From the NCBI GenBank assembly GCA_026390795.1, contig JAPLFG010000004.1, positions 231,604 through 295,603 of the forward strand: DNA of 64,000 nucleotides. Direction: 5' to 3'. Both the position numbers and the translations under genes were made by a program. Each line of letters starts with the position of its first letter. Within the stretch, counting starts at the first letter, position 1. This stretch comes from Ignavibacteriales bacterium (lineage in GTDB: Bacteria; Bacteroidota; Ignavibacteria; Ignavibacteriales; Melioribacteraceae). Below the pieces are notes generated by a model that was not told the origin of the DNA, did not search any database, and saw nothing but the letters and a program-made list of their open reading frames with translations. Below, one piece after another: positions 54,440 to 64,000 of the stretch.

Positions 54440-54874
54440 TTATAAACTTGCAACAGTGTCTGTAGTTTTTGAATACTCTTTTTCGAGTAGGTAGCCATTA
54501 TAAAATTTTTCGCAGATATACCTAACATGACTGTTTTCATTAAATTTTGCAGCTCTGCTAACCATGTAAACCCCTTGAGCAGCTCCGATCTTTATTAAAG
54601 AGAGGGCAGCAATTATTCTTTCTTCATCGGTTTTTCCGTCGCGAAGCATTGCGATTAAGGGAATTACTGCTTTCTGAGATTTCATTTCGCCAAGATTAAA
54701 AGCGCAGCTTACTTTTAATCCTTCATTATCAGACGCTAATCCAATAAGACGGTTTAATTCAATTGTTTCATATGTGTTAGCGACCGGTATGCTCTTATTC
54801 TCTCCGGCAATTAATACCGAACTGAATAGAATTGTTGTTGCCAGAACAACTGCAAATAATAATCTTGCTTTCAT
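54440..54874 (-). CDS. small exported HEAT-repeat protein
   Basis: A 144-residue exported protein: Sec signal (about 1-23), then two or three HEAT-like helical repeats (LKVSCAFNLGEMKSQKAVIPLIAMLRDG and ERIIAALSLIKIGAAQGVYMVSRAAKF), a fold used for protein binding. AGAGG precedes the ATG. The 3' side carries a structured element and a strong terminator. Confidence 0.75.
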   Translation of the reverse strand: MKARLLFAVVLATTILFSSVLIAGENKSIPVANTYETIELNRLIGLASDNEGLKVSCAFNLGEMKSQKAVIPLIAMLRDGKTDEERIIAALSLIKIGAAQGVYMVSRAAKFNENSHVRYICEKFYNGYLLEKEYSKTTDTVASL

Positions 54875-55129
54875 GGTACGCCTCTCTTTGTTTTGTTAGT
54901 GAATTTTTAATTAGTAATTCACAGTAAATACTTTTTTTTGCTTTCACTTATTGAGACGAGGTAATGTTGAAAGAGTTCTGTCTTAATTGAAAAACGACAT
55001 GATCATGCGGTGGATAAATTGTGGGACTTAATTTCAACAATTCTAAGAAAATGCTGTTTGAACCTTCTTATGGGTTTTTGTATAATGCCGGCGCACTTTT
55101 TCAAATACTATATCAAAGGAGATTTAACG

Positions 55130-55702
55130 ATGTTAAGAAAACCAATGCTGACTTCATTTTTAATTTTATTTACGTTCGGATTAATAACGGCTCAAGAAGT
55201 AAAACCGCAAAATGCCGATAACATATATAACGCTGCGTTAAAAGAAGCAAAAGCATCTGACAAAAATGTGTTCCTTCTTTTCCATGCATCCTGGTGCGGA
55301 TGGTGTAAACGTTTAGAGAAAGCAATTCAGAGCAATGAGCTCAAAAAAATATTTGAAGATAATTATGTTATTACTCATCTCGATGTTGAAGAAAGAGGAG
55401 AAAAAATAGCCCTATTGGAAAATCCGGGCGGAAGCGAAATAAAGAAAAATTTTGGAGGAGAAGAAGCCGGTTTACCTTTTTATGTTTTCCTTGATGAAAG
55501 CGGTAAAAAACTCGCCGATTCGAATGTAAGTGATAATAATTCTAATCTTGGTTATCCGGGAAGTAACGAAGAGATTGATGCATTTGGAAAATTGCTGAAG
55601 TTATCCGCGAAACATATGAGTGAGAAACAATTTGCCGCCGTAAAAGAATACCTTCAAAAGAACGCACCTAAACCGGCTCCGGCGCCTGCACCTAAAAAAT
55701 AA
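55130..55702 (+). CDS. exported thioredoxin-like protein
   Basis: A 190-residue thiol-redox protein. The start is the ATG at 55130, with GGAG about 7 nt upstream and a clean Sec signal (MLTSFLILFTFGLITAQ). The longer in-frame start at 55010 lacks these. The thioredoxin fold (about 30-165) has HASWCGWCKRLE (Cys56-Cys59) and the cis-Pro loop GLPFYVF. The C-terminus is a Pro/Ala/Lys linker (APKPAPAPAPKK). Probably a periplasmic disulfide-handling protein. Confidence 0.88.
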   Translation: MLRKPMLTSFLILFTFGLITAQEVKPQNADNIYNAALKEAKASDKNVFLLFHASWCGWCKRLEKAIQSNELKKIFEDNYVITHLDVEERGEKIALLENPGGSEIKKNFGGEEAGLPFYVFLDESGKKLADSNVSDNNSNLGYPGSNEEIDAFGKLLKLSAKHMSEKQFAAVKEYLQKNAPKPAPAPAPKK

Positions 55703-55725
55703 GAATGCTGGTTTAAATGATTTAT

Positions 55726-55757
55726 AGAAGGACTCTACTTTTCCGAAGAGTCCTTCT
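55726..55757. terminator. hairpin between convergent genes
   Basis: A perfect 11-bp stem (AGAAGGACTCT / AGAGTCCTTCT) lies between the thioredoxin gene and the convergent zinc-finger gene. T/A-rich but weak T runs on both sides; a bidirectional terminator is plausible. Confidence 0.6.
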
Positions 55758-55775
55758 AATAATTATTAATTTCTT

Positions 55776-56321
55776 TTAACTTTCCGGATCATTTCTGCTG
55801 GATGCACCGTAGATGTGAAACTTAAAATCTTTTAATAATTCTTTCGCTTCTTCTAATTGAGATCCATCCACATAAAATTTAGCCGGTTGTATTAAAGGGT
55901 CAACACTCAAAAAATTTTCGCCGAAAACATAATAATCTATTAATGCATCATCCAATATAGATTTTATTAATGCTATATCACCTTGATTCAAAGAAGAGAC
56001 AAATTCCAAGTAGTTCTGCCTGTTTAATATTTTAGGCGGATTAACACTGAGATCAATAAATGATTCGCATTCCGGACAATGAAATTTTCCAGAACTTCTT
56101 TCAATATCTGAAAGTTCAATTTTACTTGAACAATTTGGGCAATTAATTTCCGACGATAATAATTGAGCTGGAAATTCCTTTTTTAATATTTCTTGGCACT
56201 CTGCTTTTTTACAGTAATAATATTCGGTCCCTGCATCCAGACACAGCTCGCAATAATGTTGACCGCAATTGTGGCATGTAGAAAGTGCTTTTTTTGAAGG
56301 ATGATTAACACAATTTTCCAT
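55776..56321 (-). CDS. zinc-finger protein with DUF2007-like C-terminus
   Basis: A 181-residue soluble protein. The N-terminus is a B-box-like zinc finger (CVNHPSKKALSTCHNCGQHYCELCLDAG). A zinc ribbon follows (CPNCSSKIELSDIE...FHCPECESFIDL), then a DUF2007-type domain (about 120-175, LIKSILDDALIDYYVFGENF) proposed for signal transduction. The combination suggests a regulatory or adaptor role. No catalytic residues were seen. Confidence 0.72.
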   Translation of the reverse strand: MENCVNHPSKKALSTCHNCGQHYCELCLDAGTEYYYCKKAECQEILKKEFPAQLLSSEINCPNCSSKIELSDIERSSGKFHCPECESFIDLSVNPPKILNRQNYLEFVSSLNQGDIALIKSILDDALIDYYVFGENFLSVDPLIQPAKFYVDGSQLEEAKELLKDFKFHIYGASSRNDPES

Positions 56322-56377
56322 TTAGGCCCACCTTTCTCTTTATAATATCTTACCCACCAACAAGCAATTATCCATTG

Positions 56378-56848
56378 TTATTTTTTCTTTTTCTTCATTA
56401 ACATCATCATTGCACCGTCACCTTTTTTTGTTAACATTACAGAATATTGATCATTACCGATCCAAGAAAGCATAGTTACGCCAAGCATGCTGTTATCAGT
56501 ATATGTAGAACCAAACTTCTCAAGTAGAAGTTTCTTAAAAATATTAAAAAGTTTATTAGCACTTTCTTCATCCTCTTTCCCGTTGCTAATCATTCTCCCC
56601 ATTAAAAGACCATCCCCTTTAAACATGTATCCAATGCCAACTGATAGAGGTTCAAAATAATCATAATACATTAAAGTCTTAACCCCCATAGATTCCTTCT
56701 CTTCAATCTTTTTTTCTGAAAGACTATCTTTGACGGCAGAATATGTGCGATTAAAAGATTCATTGAAAAATTTATCAATAGAAAATTGGGCTGATACCTC
56801 AATTTTAAAAAACACTAGAATTAAAAGGGTCCATTTGAAAAATTTCAT
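56378..56848 (-). CDS. exported protein of unknown function
   Basis: A 156-residue exported protein: Sec signal (MKFFKWTLLILVFFKIEVSAQ), then a compact alpha/beta domain with no motif I recognise (GVKTLMYYDYFEPLSVGIGYMF, MLSWIGNDQYSVMLTKKGDG). The tail is Met/Lys-rich. The start is the ATG at 56848 (GAGG upstream) rather than an in-frame TTG at 56869. Confidence 0.6.
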   Translation of the reverse strand: MKFFKWTLLILVFFKIEVSAQFSIDKFFNESFNRTYSAVKDSLSEKKIEEKESMGVKTLMYYDYFEPLSVGIGYMFKGDGLLMGRMISNGKEDEESANKLFNIFKKLLLEKFGSTYTDNSMLGVTMLSWIGNDQYSVMLTKKGDGAMMMLMKKKKK

Positions 56849-56958
56849 TTTATTACCTCTCAGAAACAATTGATGATATTGTTTTTAAGTTAGCTGTCAC
56901 TCCCGTTATTGCATTATTATGCAATTAAAGAATGATATAGTACATTATATTTGTTTCA

Positions 56959-57720
56959 TTATTTATTTGCGACGATTAACATTTCAAAGTCATCGGTTGT
57001 AAGTCTATCACTTCGATTAAATGCACCTAGCTTAGCTCCAAAAATGTCGATCGTTTGAAAATTTAGTGATTTTAATAACCAAGTAATTTCTGAAGGCACA
57101 TAGTATCTTTCACTGCAATTCAGTTCTAACTTGTTGCCGGAATCGTCTTCGGCAAAAGTCGTACTGTAATCACGGAAGGTCATTAGATCGAACGAATTGC
57201 TATCATATGTAGCGTTCCCGGCTTCAGTTGAGTTAGCAAGGAAATCTTTGACAGAATGGAACAATGGAAAAAGTCCATTTAACGTTGTGAAAATAAGTTT
57301 ACCATTATTTTTTAATGCATTCGCAGCGTTTTGAAGAATCTGATAATTCATTTCATCTGTTTCCATAAGTGGAAAAGCCCCTTCACAGAGCATAATTACC
57401 AAATCAAATTCATTTGAAAATGTTAATGCTCTTGCATCTTGCTTTTGAAAATTAATGTACAGATTGCTTATAAATGCTTTTTCTTTTGCTCGCTTCAATT
57501 GTGATTCAGACAAATCAACTCCAGTTACATTGTAACCTCGTTTTGTTAATTCAATCGTATGCCGCCCCGTACCGCAACCTATATCCAATATTCTGATCTG
57601 TTTGTTATACCCTATTTCTTTTTCGATAAAATCACATTCGCCAATAGTTCCTTGGGTGAAGTTTTCGTTGTCGTATTGTAATCCGTAATTTTCAAACAAA
57701 GTTTCATACCACTGTTTCAT
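56959..57720 (-). CDS. class I SAM-dependent methyltransferase
   Basis: A 253-residue methyltransferase. SAM motif I is ILDIGCGTGRHTIELTKRGYNVTGVDLSESQL, followed by QDARAL and the FDLVIMLCEGAFPLME motif II region. The C-terminal half has strand-rich segments that could bind the acceptor. Substrate unknown. It is third in a scattered set of small methyltransferases in this window. Confidence 0.85.
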   Translation of the reverse strand: MKQWYETLFENYGLQYDNENFTQGTIGECDFIEKEIGYNKQIRILDIGCGTGRHTIELTKRGYNVTGVDLSESQLKRAKEKAFISNLYINFQKQDARALTFSNEFDLVIMLCEGAFPLMETDEMNYQILQNAANALKNNGKLIFTTLNGLFPLFHSVKDFLANSTEAGNATYDSNSFDLMTFRDYSTTFAEDDSGNKLELNCSERYYVPSEITWLLKSLNFQTIDIFGAKLGAFNRSDRLTTDDFEMLIVANK

Positions 57721-57978
57721 AATTTATTACCCCATAATTTCTTTCTAGTAGGACTGTGTTGTGTAAATAATAGCTGCCTCGAAGATTTTTTCATAAGAAG
57801 AGTGTATTATTTTTCGATTTTTCTAATAACATTATTGGATTACCCCATCACACAATTGTAACTTAAAAGAAAATTTAGTTGCAGTCAACCGAGCTAAAGA
57901 TAGAGGCGGGAAAGTGTACTAAAAGTACGAATGAAGAAACAATCCAAGTCATGATAATAAATGGTATTCCATAAAAAA
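57721..57978. other. intergenic gap
   Basis: About 260 bp of AT-rich sequence between the methyltransferase start and the hppA terminator. No gene, RNA or strong repeat was seen. Confidence 0.45.
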
Positions 57979-57999
57979 ACAGCCCGCATATTGCGGGCT
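57972..57999 (-). terminator. rho-independent terminator of hppA
   Basis: A 9-bp stem (CAGCCCGCA / TGCGGGCTG) followed on the minus strand by a T run, about 30 bp beyond the hppA stop. Confidence 0.9.
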
Positions 58000-58030
58000 G
58001 CCAACAATCTTTTTAAATAAACTGTTCAGA

Positions 58031-60574
58031 TTATTTTACTTCATCAACTTCAAAGTCACCCGTTTCGCGTTTGCTCTGCCATACTGCCCAGCCAATAGCA
58101 ACAATACAAATAACAGATGCAATAATACCAAATACAATTGTACCCGATTTAGGAGCAACTACACCGTAGTTAAGAATCATACCTAGAGTGAGCAAGCTAA
58201 CCATGTTCATAACCTTAATTAAAGGATTAATTGCGGGTCCGGCTGTATCTTTAAGAGGATCGCCAACTGTATCGCCGGTAACTGCGGCTTTATGAGCTTC
58301 AGAGCCTTTACCGCCGTATAAACCGTCTTCAATCATCTTCTTAGCATTATCCCACGCACCGCCTGCGTTAGCCATGAATACAGCAAGAAGTTGACCCACT
58401 AAAATCATACCCGCCAAGAATCCTCCGAGTGCGTAAGGACCTAATAAGAATCCAACAAGCATCGGAGCCATTATAGCCAAAAGTCCAGGACCAACTAATT
58501 CTTTCTGAGCAGTAACAGTACAAATATTAACAACACGACCGTAGTCGGGTTTCTTTGTTCCAGCCCAAATCTCTTTATCACGGAATTGTATACGGCATTC
58601 ATGAACAATATAAAATGCTGCGCGTCCAACCGCTCTAATTAACATACTGCTGAATAAGAATGGAACAGCACCACCGATTAAAAATCCAATAAACACTACC
58701 GGATTAGCAACAGTAAGTTTTCCTGCCTCTATTAAATACTGAGGCACGCTAAGCAAATTAATTTTGTCTTCACTTCCAACAGCAATAATTGCAATAAAGC
58801 TGGAGAATAATGAGACTGCCGCAATAACTGCCGACCCGATTGCAATTCCTTTTGTTTCTGCTTTTGTTGTGTTACCTACTGCATCAAGATCTGCAAGTAT
58901 TTGACGGGCAAGTTTATAACTGCCCGGTTTTTCTTTTTCCATTTCTTCTTTATCGTAACCCATTTCGCCAATACCGTTTGCATTATCGGCAACAGGTCCA
59001 AATACATCCATCGAAATAGTATTACCGGTTAGAGTCAACATACCGATACCGGTCATTGCAACACCGTATGCAATAAAGAGTGGAGGTGTTCCGGCATAGG
59101 TGAGAACCGATAAGAAAATTGCTAAGGCGATAACTAAAATCATTGCAACAGTACTTTCGTATCCAACTGCAAACCCTTGAATAATGTTCGTAGCATGTCC
59201 TGTCGTACATGCCTTTGTAAGACTCTTAACCGGTGCATGACTTGTATGTGTATAATAACTTGTAACTTTATTTAAACCTACAGCCAGAAAAACACCGATT
59301 AAGGCTGTAATGGCCGGACGTAGATCAAGTCCTTGAACTCCAAAGTTAGCAAACCAAGGCAAATTGTGTGGATCAACAGCCCAATAACCAAGACTCTTAA
59401 GTTCTGCTAATTTCTCTACACCAAAATATTCCGGAGTGAAGTGTAAATAGCTGAAACCGAGGACAAAGAAACCAACTACACTTATAACAGATCCAATCCA
59501 GAAACCTCTGTGAACACTTTTAAGAGCTGTATCAGAAGTATCATTTGCACCTGCTTTAACTGTATATGTGGAAATGATAGATCCGAGTACACCAATACCG
59601 CGGACTAATAACGGGAAGATTACACCCTTGTGTCCGAAGGTTGACATACCAAGGATCATTGCCGCAACAATTGTAACTTCATAACTTTCAAAAATATCGG
59701 CTGCCATACCGGCACAATCACCAACGTTGTCGCCAACGTTATCGGCTATAGTAGCTGCATTGCGAGGATCATCTTCAGGAATATCTTTTTCAATTTTACC
59801 AACTAAATCTGCACCTACGTCTGCAGCTTTTGTATAGATACCGCCGCCAACGCGCATGAACAAAGCAATTAATGTTCCGCCGAAACCGAATCCTAATAAT
59901 GCTTCGTAAGCAAGATCACCAAAAAGCAAAAAGATCAATGTACCGCCAAGAAGCCCTAAGCCGTCAGTTAACATTCCGGTAATTGTTCCGGTTCTATAAC
60001 CGAGCTGCATTGCTTCACCGTAGCTTCTTTTAGCTGCTGTAGCAACTTTCAAGTTACCGATTGTAGCTAAACGCATTCCAACAAAACCTACAAGGAAACT
60101 AAAAATGGAACCAATTAAGAAAGCGCCGGAACGACCCCATTGAAAAGCACTTTCGCTACCCTGGTATGTTAGGAAAAGCAGAACTGTTATGATGAGAATT
60201 AGTGGCCCGATTTTTTTGAATTGTGCTGATAAATAAGCATTAGCACCTTCTCGAACTGCTGCAGCAATTTCCTGCATCTTTTTTGTACCGCTATCGGCTT
60301 TCTTTACCTGCTTAACTAGAAGCAGTGCATATAATAACCCAGCAATTGCAATTAACAAAACAGTAAGTAATGCACCTATTTCAAGCGGTGTGTATTTAGG
60401 GTCAGAAAAGAGAGAGAAAGGAACGAAGCTCTTTACTTTTTCAACAACCTGTGAAGAAGAAGATTGCATTGAGCTTGGCATCCATATAAATCCGGCGGCG
60501 AAAAACATCAGAAGTAATATGAGGTAGTTTCGCTGGGTTTTTCTGGAGCGGAAGAATTTTTTAAACCGATTCAT
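58031..60574 (-). CDS. hppA: membrane-bound ion-pumping pyrophosphatase
   Basis: An 847-residue integral membrane pyrophosphatase that couples PPi hydrolysis to ion export. Signature segments: GGGIYTKAADVGADLVGKIEKDIPEDDPRNAATIADNVGDNVGD, GNTTKAETKGIAIGSA and DTVGDPLKDTAGPAINPLIK. Position 571 is Lys in GNTTKA, the residue that replaces bound K+ in the K+-independent H+-PPase branch. The N-terminus is longer than usual, with an extra basic stretch and hydrophobic segment (residues 1-40) before the first core helix. It can use PPi from biosynthesis to top up the proton gradient shared with complex I. Confidence 0.95.
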   Translation of the reverse strand: MNRFKKFFRSRKTQRNYLILLLMFFAAGFIWMPSSMQSSSSQVVEKVKSFVPFSLFSDPKYTPLEIGALLTVLLIAIAGLLYALLLVKQVKKADSGTKKMQEIAAAVREGANAYLSAQFKKIGPLILIITVLLFLTYQGSESAFQWGRSGAFLIGSIFSFLVGFVGMRLATIGNLKVATAAKRSYGEAMQLGYRTGTITGMLTDGLGLLGGTLIFLLFGDLAYEALLGFGFGGTLIALFMRVGGGIYTKAADVGADLVGKIEKDIPEDDPRNAATIADNVGDNVGDCAGMAADIFESYEVTIVAAMILGMSTFGHKGVIFPLLVRGIGVLGSIISTYTVKAGANDTSDTALKSVHRGFWIGSVISVVGFFVLGFSYLHFTPEYFGVEKLAELKSLGYWAVDPHNLPWFANFGVQGLDLRPAITALIGVFLAVGLNKVTSYYTHTSHAPVKSLTKACTTGHATNIIQGFAVGYESTVAMILVIALAIFLSVLTYAGTPPLFIAYGVAMTGIGMLTLTGNTISMDVFGPVADNANGIGEMGYDKEEMEKEKPGSYKLARQILADLDAVGNTTKAETKGIAIGSAVIAAVSLFSSFIAIIAVGSEDKINLLSVPQYLIEAGKLTVANPVVFIGFLIGGAVPFLFSSMLIRAVGRAAFYIVHECRIQFRDKEIWAGTKKPDYGRVVNICTVTAQKELVGPGLLAIMAPMLVGFLLGPYALGGFLAGMILVGQLLAVFMANAGGAWDNAKKMIEDGLYGGKGSEAHKAAVTGDTVGDPLKDTAGPAINPLIKVMNMVSLLTLGMILNYGVVAPKSGTIVFGIIASVICIVAIGWAVWQSKRETGDFEVDEVK

Positions 60575-61048
60575 AGTTTACCCGTAATTCAGTTAATGAT
60601 TATGTTATTTATTTGATTATATGTGCAGATCGAATGAATAGACTTTTTCAATTGGAAATTGAGCTGGATTAATACGGTCATCCTATAAAGTACCCTAATT
60701 TTCAGAACGGATCCTCTCTAATTTGAGTTAATAAGAAATTACCTAATTAATACTTGGGTTCTTTAAGATAAAAAATAATAGCCAGTACCTGAGGTTAATC
60801 GAATTCGGATATTTTCTTTTTTTTCTCGGGTTGAAAACTATGATTTTTAATCATTATTCACAAACAAAAATATGAATGAATCTTTCATAAGATTGAAGAG
60901 TTTTATGGAAAAAAGAGAAGGGACAAATCTTATTTGATGCTTGATTTATTCTTTTTCTATCATCATCTTTAAAATAGATATTCACAACATTACTAGCCCA
61001 ATACTAACTAGAATCCAATTTAATTAAATAAATAAGGTGATAATAATA
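60575..61048. other. intergenic gap between divergent genes
   Basis: About 470 bp of AT-rich sequence between hppA and a small divergent gene. It holds a weak ATGATT-TTT-AATCAT hairpin at 60840-60854 and a 21-codon ORF at about 60872 without SD, neither convincing. It presumably carries both promoters. Confidence 0.45.
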
Positions 61049-61348
61049 ATGGACTATTTCAAAGAACTAACAGCAAACCAAACAATTTTTTTCAGTTATA
61101 TGAAAGAAAAATACCGCGTATTCAACAACTCAAATATTTTCTTCCGTGATATTCAATATGCTATTAAAAGCTTTTTTGAGAAAAAGAATAAACGAATTTC
61201 ATATTCTGAAGCTGAAAAGATTGCTATAGAATTTACCACCCAGATGGAAAATGATAAGCAATTAATAAAAATGTCTAATAATGCATGGAAAGTGAATTTT
61301 TCTTTTGAGAAGAGTGTTATACCGGAAACGAATGTAACACCGAATTAA
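61049..61348 (+). CDS. small protein of unknown function
   Basis: A 99-residue soluble protein. The sequence is helical and rich in Lys, Asn and Phe (FKELTANQTIFFSYMKEKYRVF). There is no signal, Cys pattern or nucleotide-binding motif. The ATG at 61049 is preferred over an in-frame GTG at 61037 because AAGG overlaps the latter. It lies 18 bp before the Fe-S carrier gene and may share its transcript. Confidence 0.6.
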   Translation: MDYFKELTANQTIFFSYMKEKYRVFNNSNIFFRDIQYAIKSFFEKKNKRISYSEAEKIAIEFTTQMENDKQLIKMSNNAWKVNFSFEKSVIPETNVTPN

Positions 61349-61366
61349 GTAGAGAAAGGATTCACG

Positions 61367-61741
61367 ATGGATCAAGATGTCCGAGTTCAGAATTCATTGG
61401 AAAATGAAATCTCTGAAATAGATATTACCGAAAAAGCAATAAAACAAGTAAAACGAATTAAGGAAGAGAATAATATTCCGGATGAGCATGCTCTCCGAAT
61501 TGGAGTTAAAGGGGGCGGATGTTCCGGTTTAACCTACCAAATGGGCTTCGATCACGAAACGAAAGACGGCGATACTGTAATTGAAAAAGAAGGTATTAAA
61601 CTTTTTGTTGACGGGAAAAGTTTATTCTATTTATCCGGTACCGTTCTCGATTTCAGTGACGGACTAAATGGCAAAGGATTTATCTTCAGCAATCCCAACG
61701 CTACAAAGACTTGCGGCTGCGGCGAATCATTTGGAGTATAA
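61367..61741 (+). CDS. A-type iron-sulfur cluster carrier (IscA/ErpA-like)
   Basis: A 124-residue Fe-S carrier that passes clusters to target enzymes. The three ligand Cys are Cys52 in [10 protein letters not shown] and Cys116/Cys118 in [10 protein letters not shown] at the C-terminus. Length fits the family, with about 20 extra N-terminal residues. AAAGGA precedes the ATG. The SOD frame starts 2 bp after its stop, so the two are probably co-transcribed. Confidence 0.94.
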   Translation: MDQDVRVQNSLENEISEIDITEKAIKQVKRIKEENNIPDEHALRIGVKGGGCSGLTYQMGFDHETKDGDTVIEKEGIKLFVDGKSLFYLSGTVLDFSDGLNGKGFIFSNPNATKTCGCGESFGV

Positions 61742-61742
61742 A

Positions 61743-62468
61743 ATGGATAGAAAAAAATTTCTTACATCGCTTAGCATTTTAACAGTTGCCGGAAGTCTTA
61801 AAAAAATTGATGCAATAACAAACAAAATAAATCATTCATTAATTAGGAGAAATAAGATAATGAGCAAATTTGAATTAATGCCGCTCCCGTATGCGTTCAA
61901 CGCATTGGAACCGCATATAGACGCACGCACAATGGAAATTCATCATGATAAACATCATGCCGCTTATGCTAACAACTTGAACAAAGCTCTTGAAGGTACC
62001 GAGTTAGAGGGAAAATCTCTAGAAGATATTTTTAAAAATATTTCTAAGGCACCGGCTGCGGTTAGAAATAACGGCGGCGGCGTTTGGAATCATAATATGT
62101 TTTGGCAGGTTATGGGCCCAAATAAAGGCGGTCAGCCATCTGGCCCTCTCTCAGAGGCAATTAACAGCACGTTCGGTTCATTCGAAAAATTCAAAGAATT
62201 ATTTTCAACTGCCGGTGCGACACGTTTCGGTTCCGGCTGGGCGTGGTTAGTTTTATCAGGCGGAAAACTTGTAATTACTTCAACACCAAATCAGGATAAT
62301 CCTTTAATGGATATTTCCGAAGTCAAAGGGTCACCATTATTAGCTCTTGATGTTTGGGAACATGCATATTATCTGAACTACCAGAACCGCAGACCGGATT
62401 ATATTGCATCATGGTGGAATGTTGTTAATTGGGATGATGTTGCAAAGAGATTTGCCTCAGCCAAATAA
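61743..62468 (+). CDS. superoxide dismutase (Fe/Mn type)
   Basis: The catalytic domain begins at [21 protein letters not shown] and has all SOD motifs: [41 protein letters not shown]. Gln in TPNQDNP points to Mn or cambialistic use. Two starts have good Shine-Dalgarno sites: ATG 61743 (GGAG, 6 nt upstream) gives 241 residues with an N-terminal [19 protein letters not shown] resembling a weak Tat-type signal (Arg-Lys instead of Arg-Arg). ATG 61860 (AGGAG, 8-10 nt) gives the 202-residue cytoplasmic core. I report the longer form. Confidence 0.9.
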   Translation: MDRKKFLTSLSILTVAGSLKKIDAITNKINHSLIRRNKIMSKFELMPLPYAFNALEPHIDARTMEIHHDKHHAAYANNLNKALEGTELEGKSLEDIFKNISKAPAAVRNNGGGVWNHNMFWQVMGPNKGGQPSGPLSEAINSTFGSFEKFKELFSTAGATRFGSGWAWLVLSGGKLVITSTPNQDNPLMDISEVKGSPLLALDVWEHAYYLNYQNRRPDYIASWWNVVNWDDVAKRFASAK

Positions 62469-62494
62469 TCTTTGCTTTATTGAATTTATTTTAG

Positions 62495-62520
62495 CCCGCA
62501 GAAATGTCTGCGGGTTTTTT
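62495..62520 (+). terminator. rho-independent terminator after the SOD gene
   Basis: An 8-bp stem (CCCGCAGA / TCTGCGGG) with a 4-nt loop and a T run. Confidence 0.9.
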
Positions 62521-62523
62521 TAT

Positions 62524-62550
62524 TCAAAAAAATCCCGCAAAAGCGGGATT
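62524..62550 (-). terminator. rho-independent terminator after atpC
   Basis: An 8-bp stem (AATCCCGC / GCGGGATT) with a 4-nt loop, followed on the minus strand by a T run. It stands back-to-back with the SOD terminator. Confidence 0.88.
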
Positions 62551-62577
62551 CAAATTTTAATTGTCTTCTGCCAATAG

Positions 62578-62988
62578 TTACAAACTTGCGCCTGCCATTT
62601 TCATTCTATTCATTGCACGTTGAAGAGCTAACTCGGCGCGAATAATATCAATATCATCTTTACTTCTATTAGCCAATCTTTCTTTTGCACGTTCATATGC
62701 TTTCCGGGCGCGTTCAACATCAATCTCATGAACTAATTCGACACTGTCTGCAAGAACAAGAACTTTATTATCCTTCACTTCAACTGTGCCGCCGCCGGTA
62801 GCAAATTCAATATGCTGTCCGGTTGCATCTTCAATTACAATTTTTCCAACCTCGAGTGAACTCAGTAGCGGCGCATGATTAAATAACACTTGAAAATTTC
62901 CAAGCGTACCTGGTACGGTTATAGATTTTACCTGTCCTTTGTACGCACTCTTAGAAGGTGTAATTATTTCGACAAAAATTTCTTTCAT
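62578..62988 (-). CDS. atpC: ATP synthase epsilon subunit
   Basis: A 136-residue F1 subunit with the N-terminal beta sandwich (VEIITPSKSAYKGQVKSITVPGTLGNFQVLFNHAPLLSSLEVG) and the C-terminal helical hairpin (RARKAYERAKERLANRSKDDIDIIRAELALQRAMNRMK). It is involved in rotor coupling and in limiting ATP hydrolysis. It follows atpD by 40 bp on the same strand, and a strong terminator lies beyond. Confidence 0.95.
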   Translation of the reverse strand: MKEIFVEIITPSKSAYKGQVKSITVPGTLGNFQVLFNHAPLLSSLEVGKIVIEDATGQHIEFATGGGTVEVKDNKVLVLADSVELVHEIDVERARKAYERAKERLANRSKDDIDIIRAELALQRAMNRMKMAGASL

Positions 62989-63028
62989 TATGATAAATAA
63001 GTCTCCGGCTTAATGATGAGTCTTAAAC

Positions 63029-64000
<972 letters not shown>

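Noticed and set aside
60872..60937. 21-codon ORF upstream of the small gene at 61049
   Set aside because: No ribosome-binding site, and no sign of a conserved leader peptide.

Overview
The window is AT-rich DNA from a Gram-negative bacterium, most likely a member of the Ignavibacteria/Chlorobi side of the Bacteroidota. The basis is indirect: a nuoABCDHIJKLMN operon without nuoE, nuoF or nuoG, an S46 dipeptidyl-peptidase, a DUF5916 outer-membrane barrel protein, many Sec-signal and lipobox proteins, SPOR, PepSY-like and S23-type four-helix-bundle proteins, and mixed use of strong and very weak Shine-Dalgarno sites. No rRNA or tRNA gene was found, so the placement is an inference.

Region by region. 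1-5.5 kb: a lipoprotein 5'-nucleotidase, a coiled-coil peptide, an NTF2-like/PAS histidine kinase, a possible Cys-His hydrolase and a remnant of a VIT1/CCC1 transporter. 5.5-13.4 kb: typA/bipA, a cold-shock protein, a lipoprotein, a hexapeptide acyltransferase, an S46 peptidase and a GMC (cholesterol-oxidase-like) flavoenzyme. 13.5-24.7 kb: a DUF5916 barrel, a Uup-like ABC-F ATPase, MgtC/DUF4010, MFS, DedA and APC membrane proteins, and htpG. 24.8-36.4 kb: a GH2 hydrolase, tatA, a large GT39-like membrane protein, a methyltransferase, a NarL-type regulator, MATE and EamA transporters, a tandem NTF2-like protein, msrB and a SPOR protein.

36.5-47.5 kb: the respiratory complex I operon, with a clear promoter and terminator. 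It is interrupted between nuoC and nuoD by a four-helix-bundle gene bounded by 16-bp inverted repeats, and between nuoL and nuoM by a dispersed repeat. 47.6-57.7 kb: small exported proteins (PepSY-like, jelly-roll-like, Kelch, DUF1579-like, HEAT, thioredoxin), three methyltransferases, a zinc-finger/DUF2007 protein and an exported LIM-domain peptidase related to plant DA1. 58.0-64.0 kb: a membrane pyrophosphatase, an A-type Fe-S carrier, a superoxide dismutase with two plausible starts, and atpD-atpC, with atpD running off the right edge.

Functionally the window joins bioenergetics (complex I, H+-PPase, F-type ATP synthase) with envelope and stress functions (TatA, HtpG, MsrB, SOD, Csp). The least ordinary objects are the inverted-repeat-bounded four-helix-bundle unit in the nuo operon, the exported LIM/HExxH DA1-like protein, and a cluster of folded non-coding elements at 54.1-54.4 kb made of a composite palindromic repeat, a possible three-way-junction RNA and a strong terminator.
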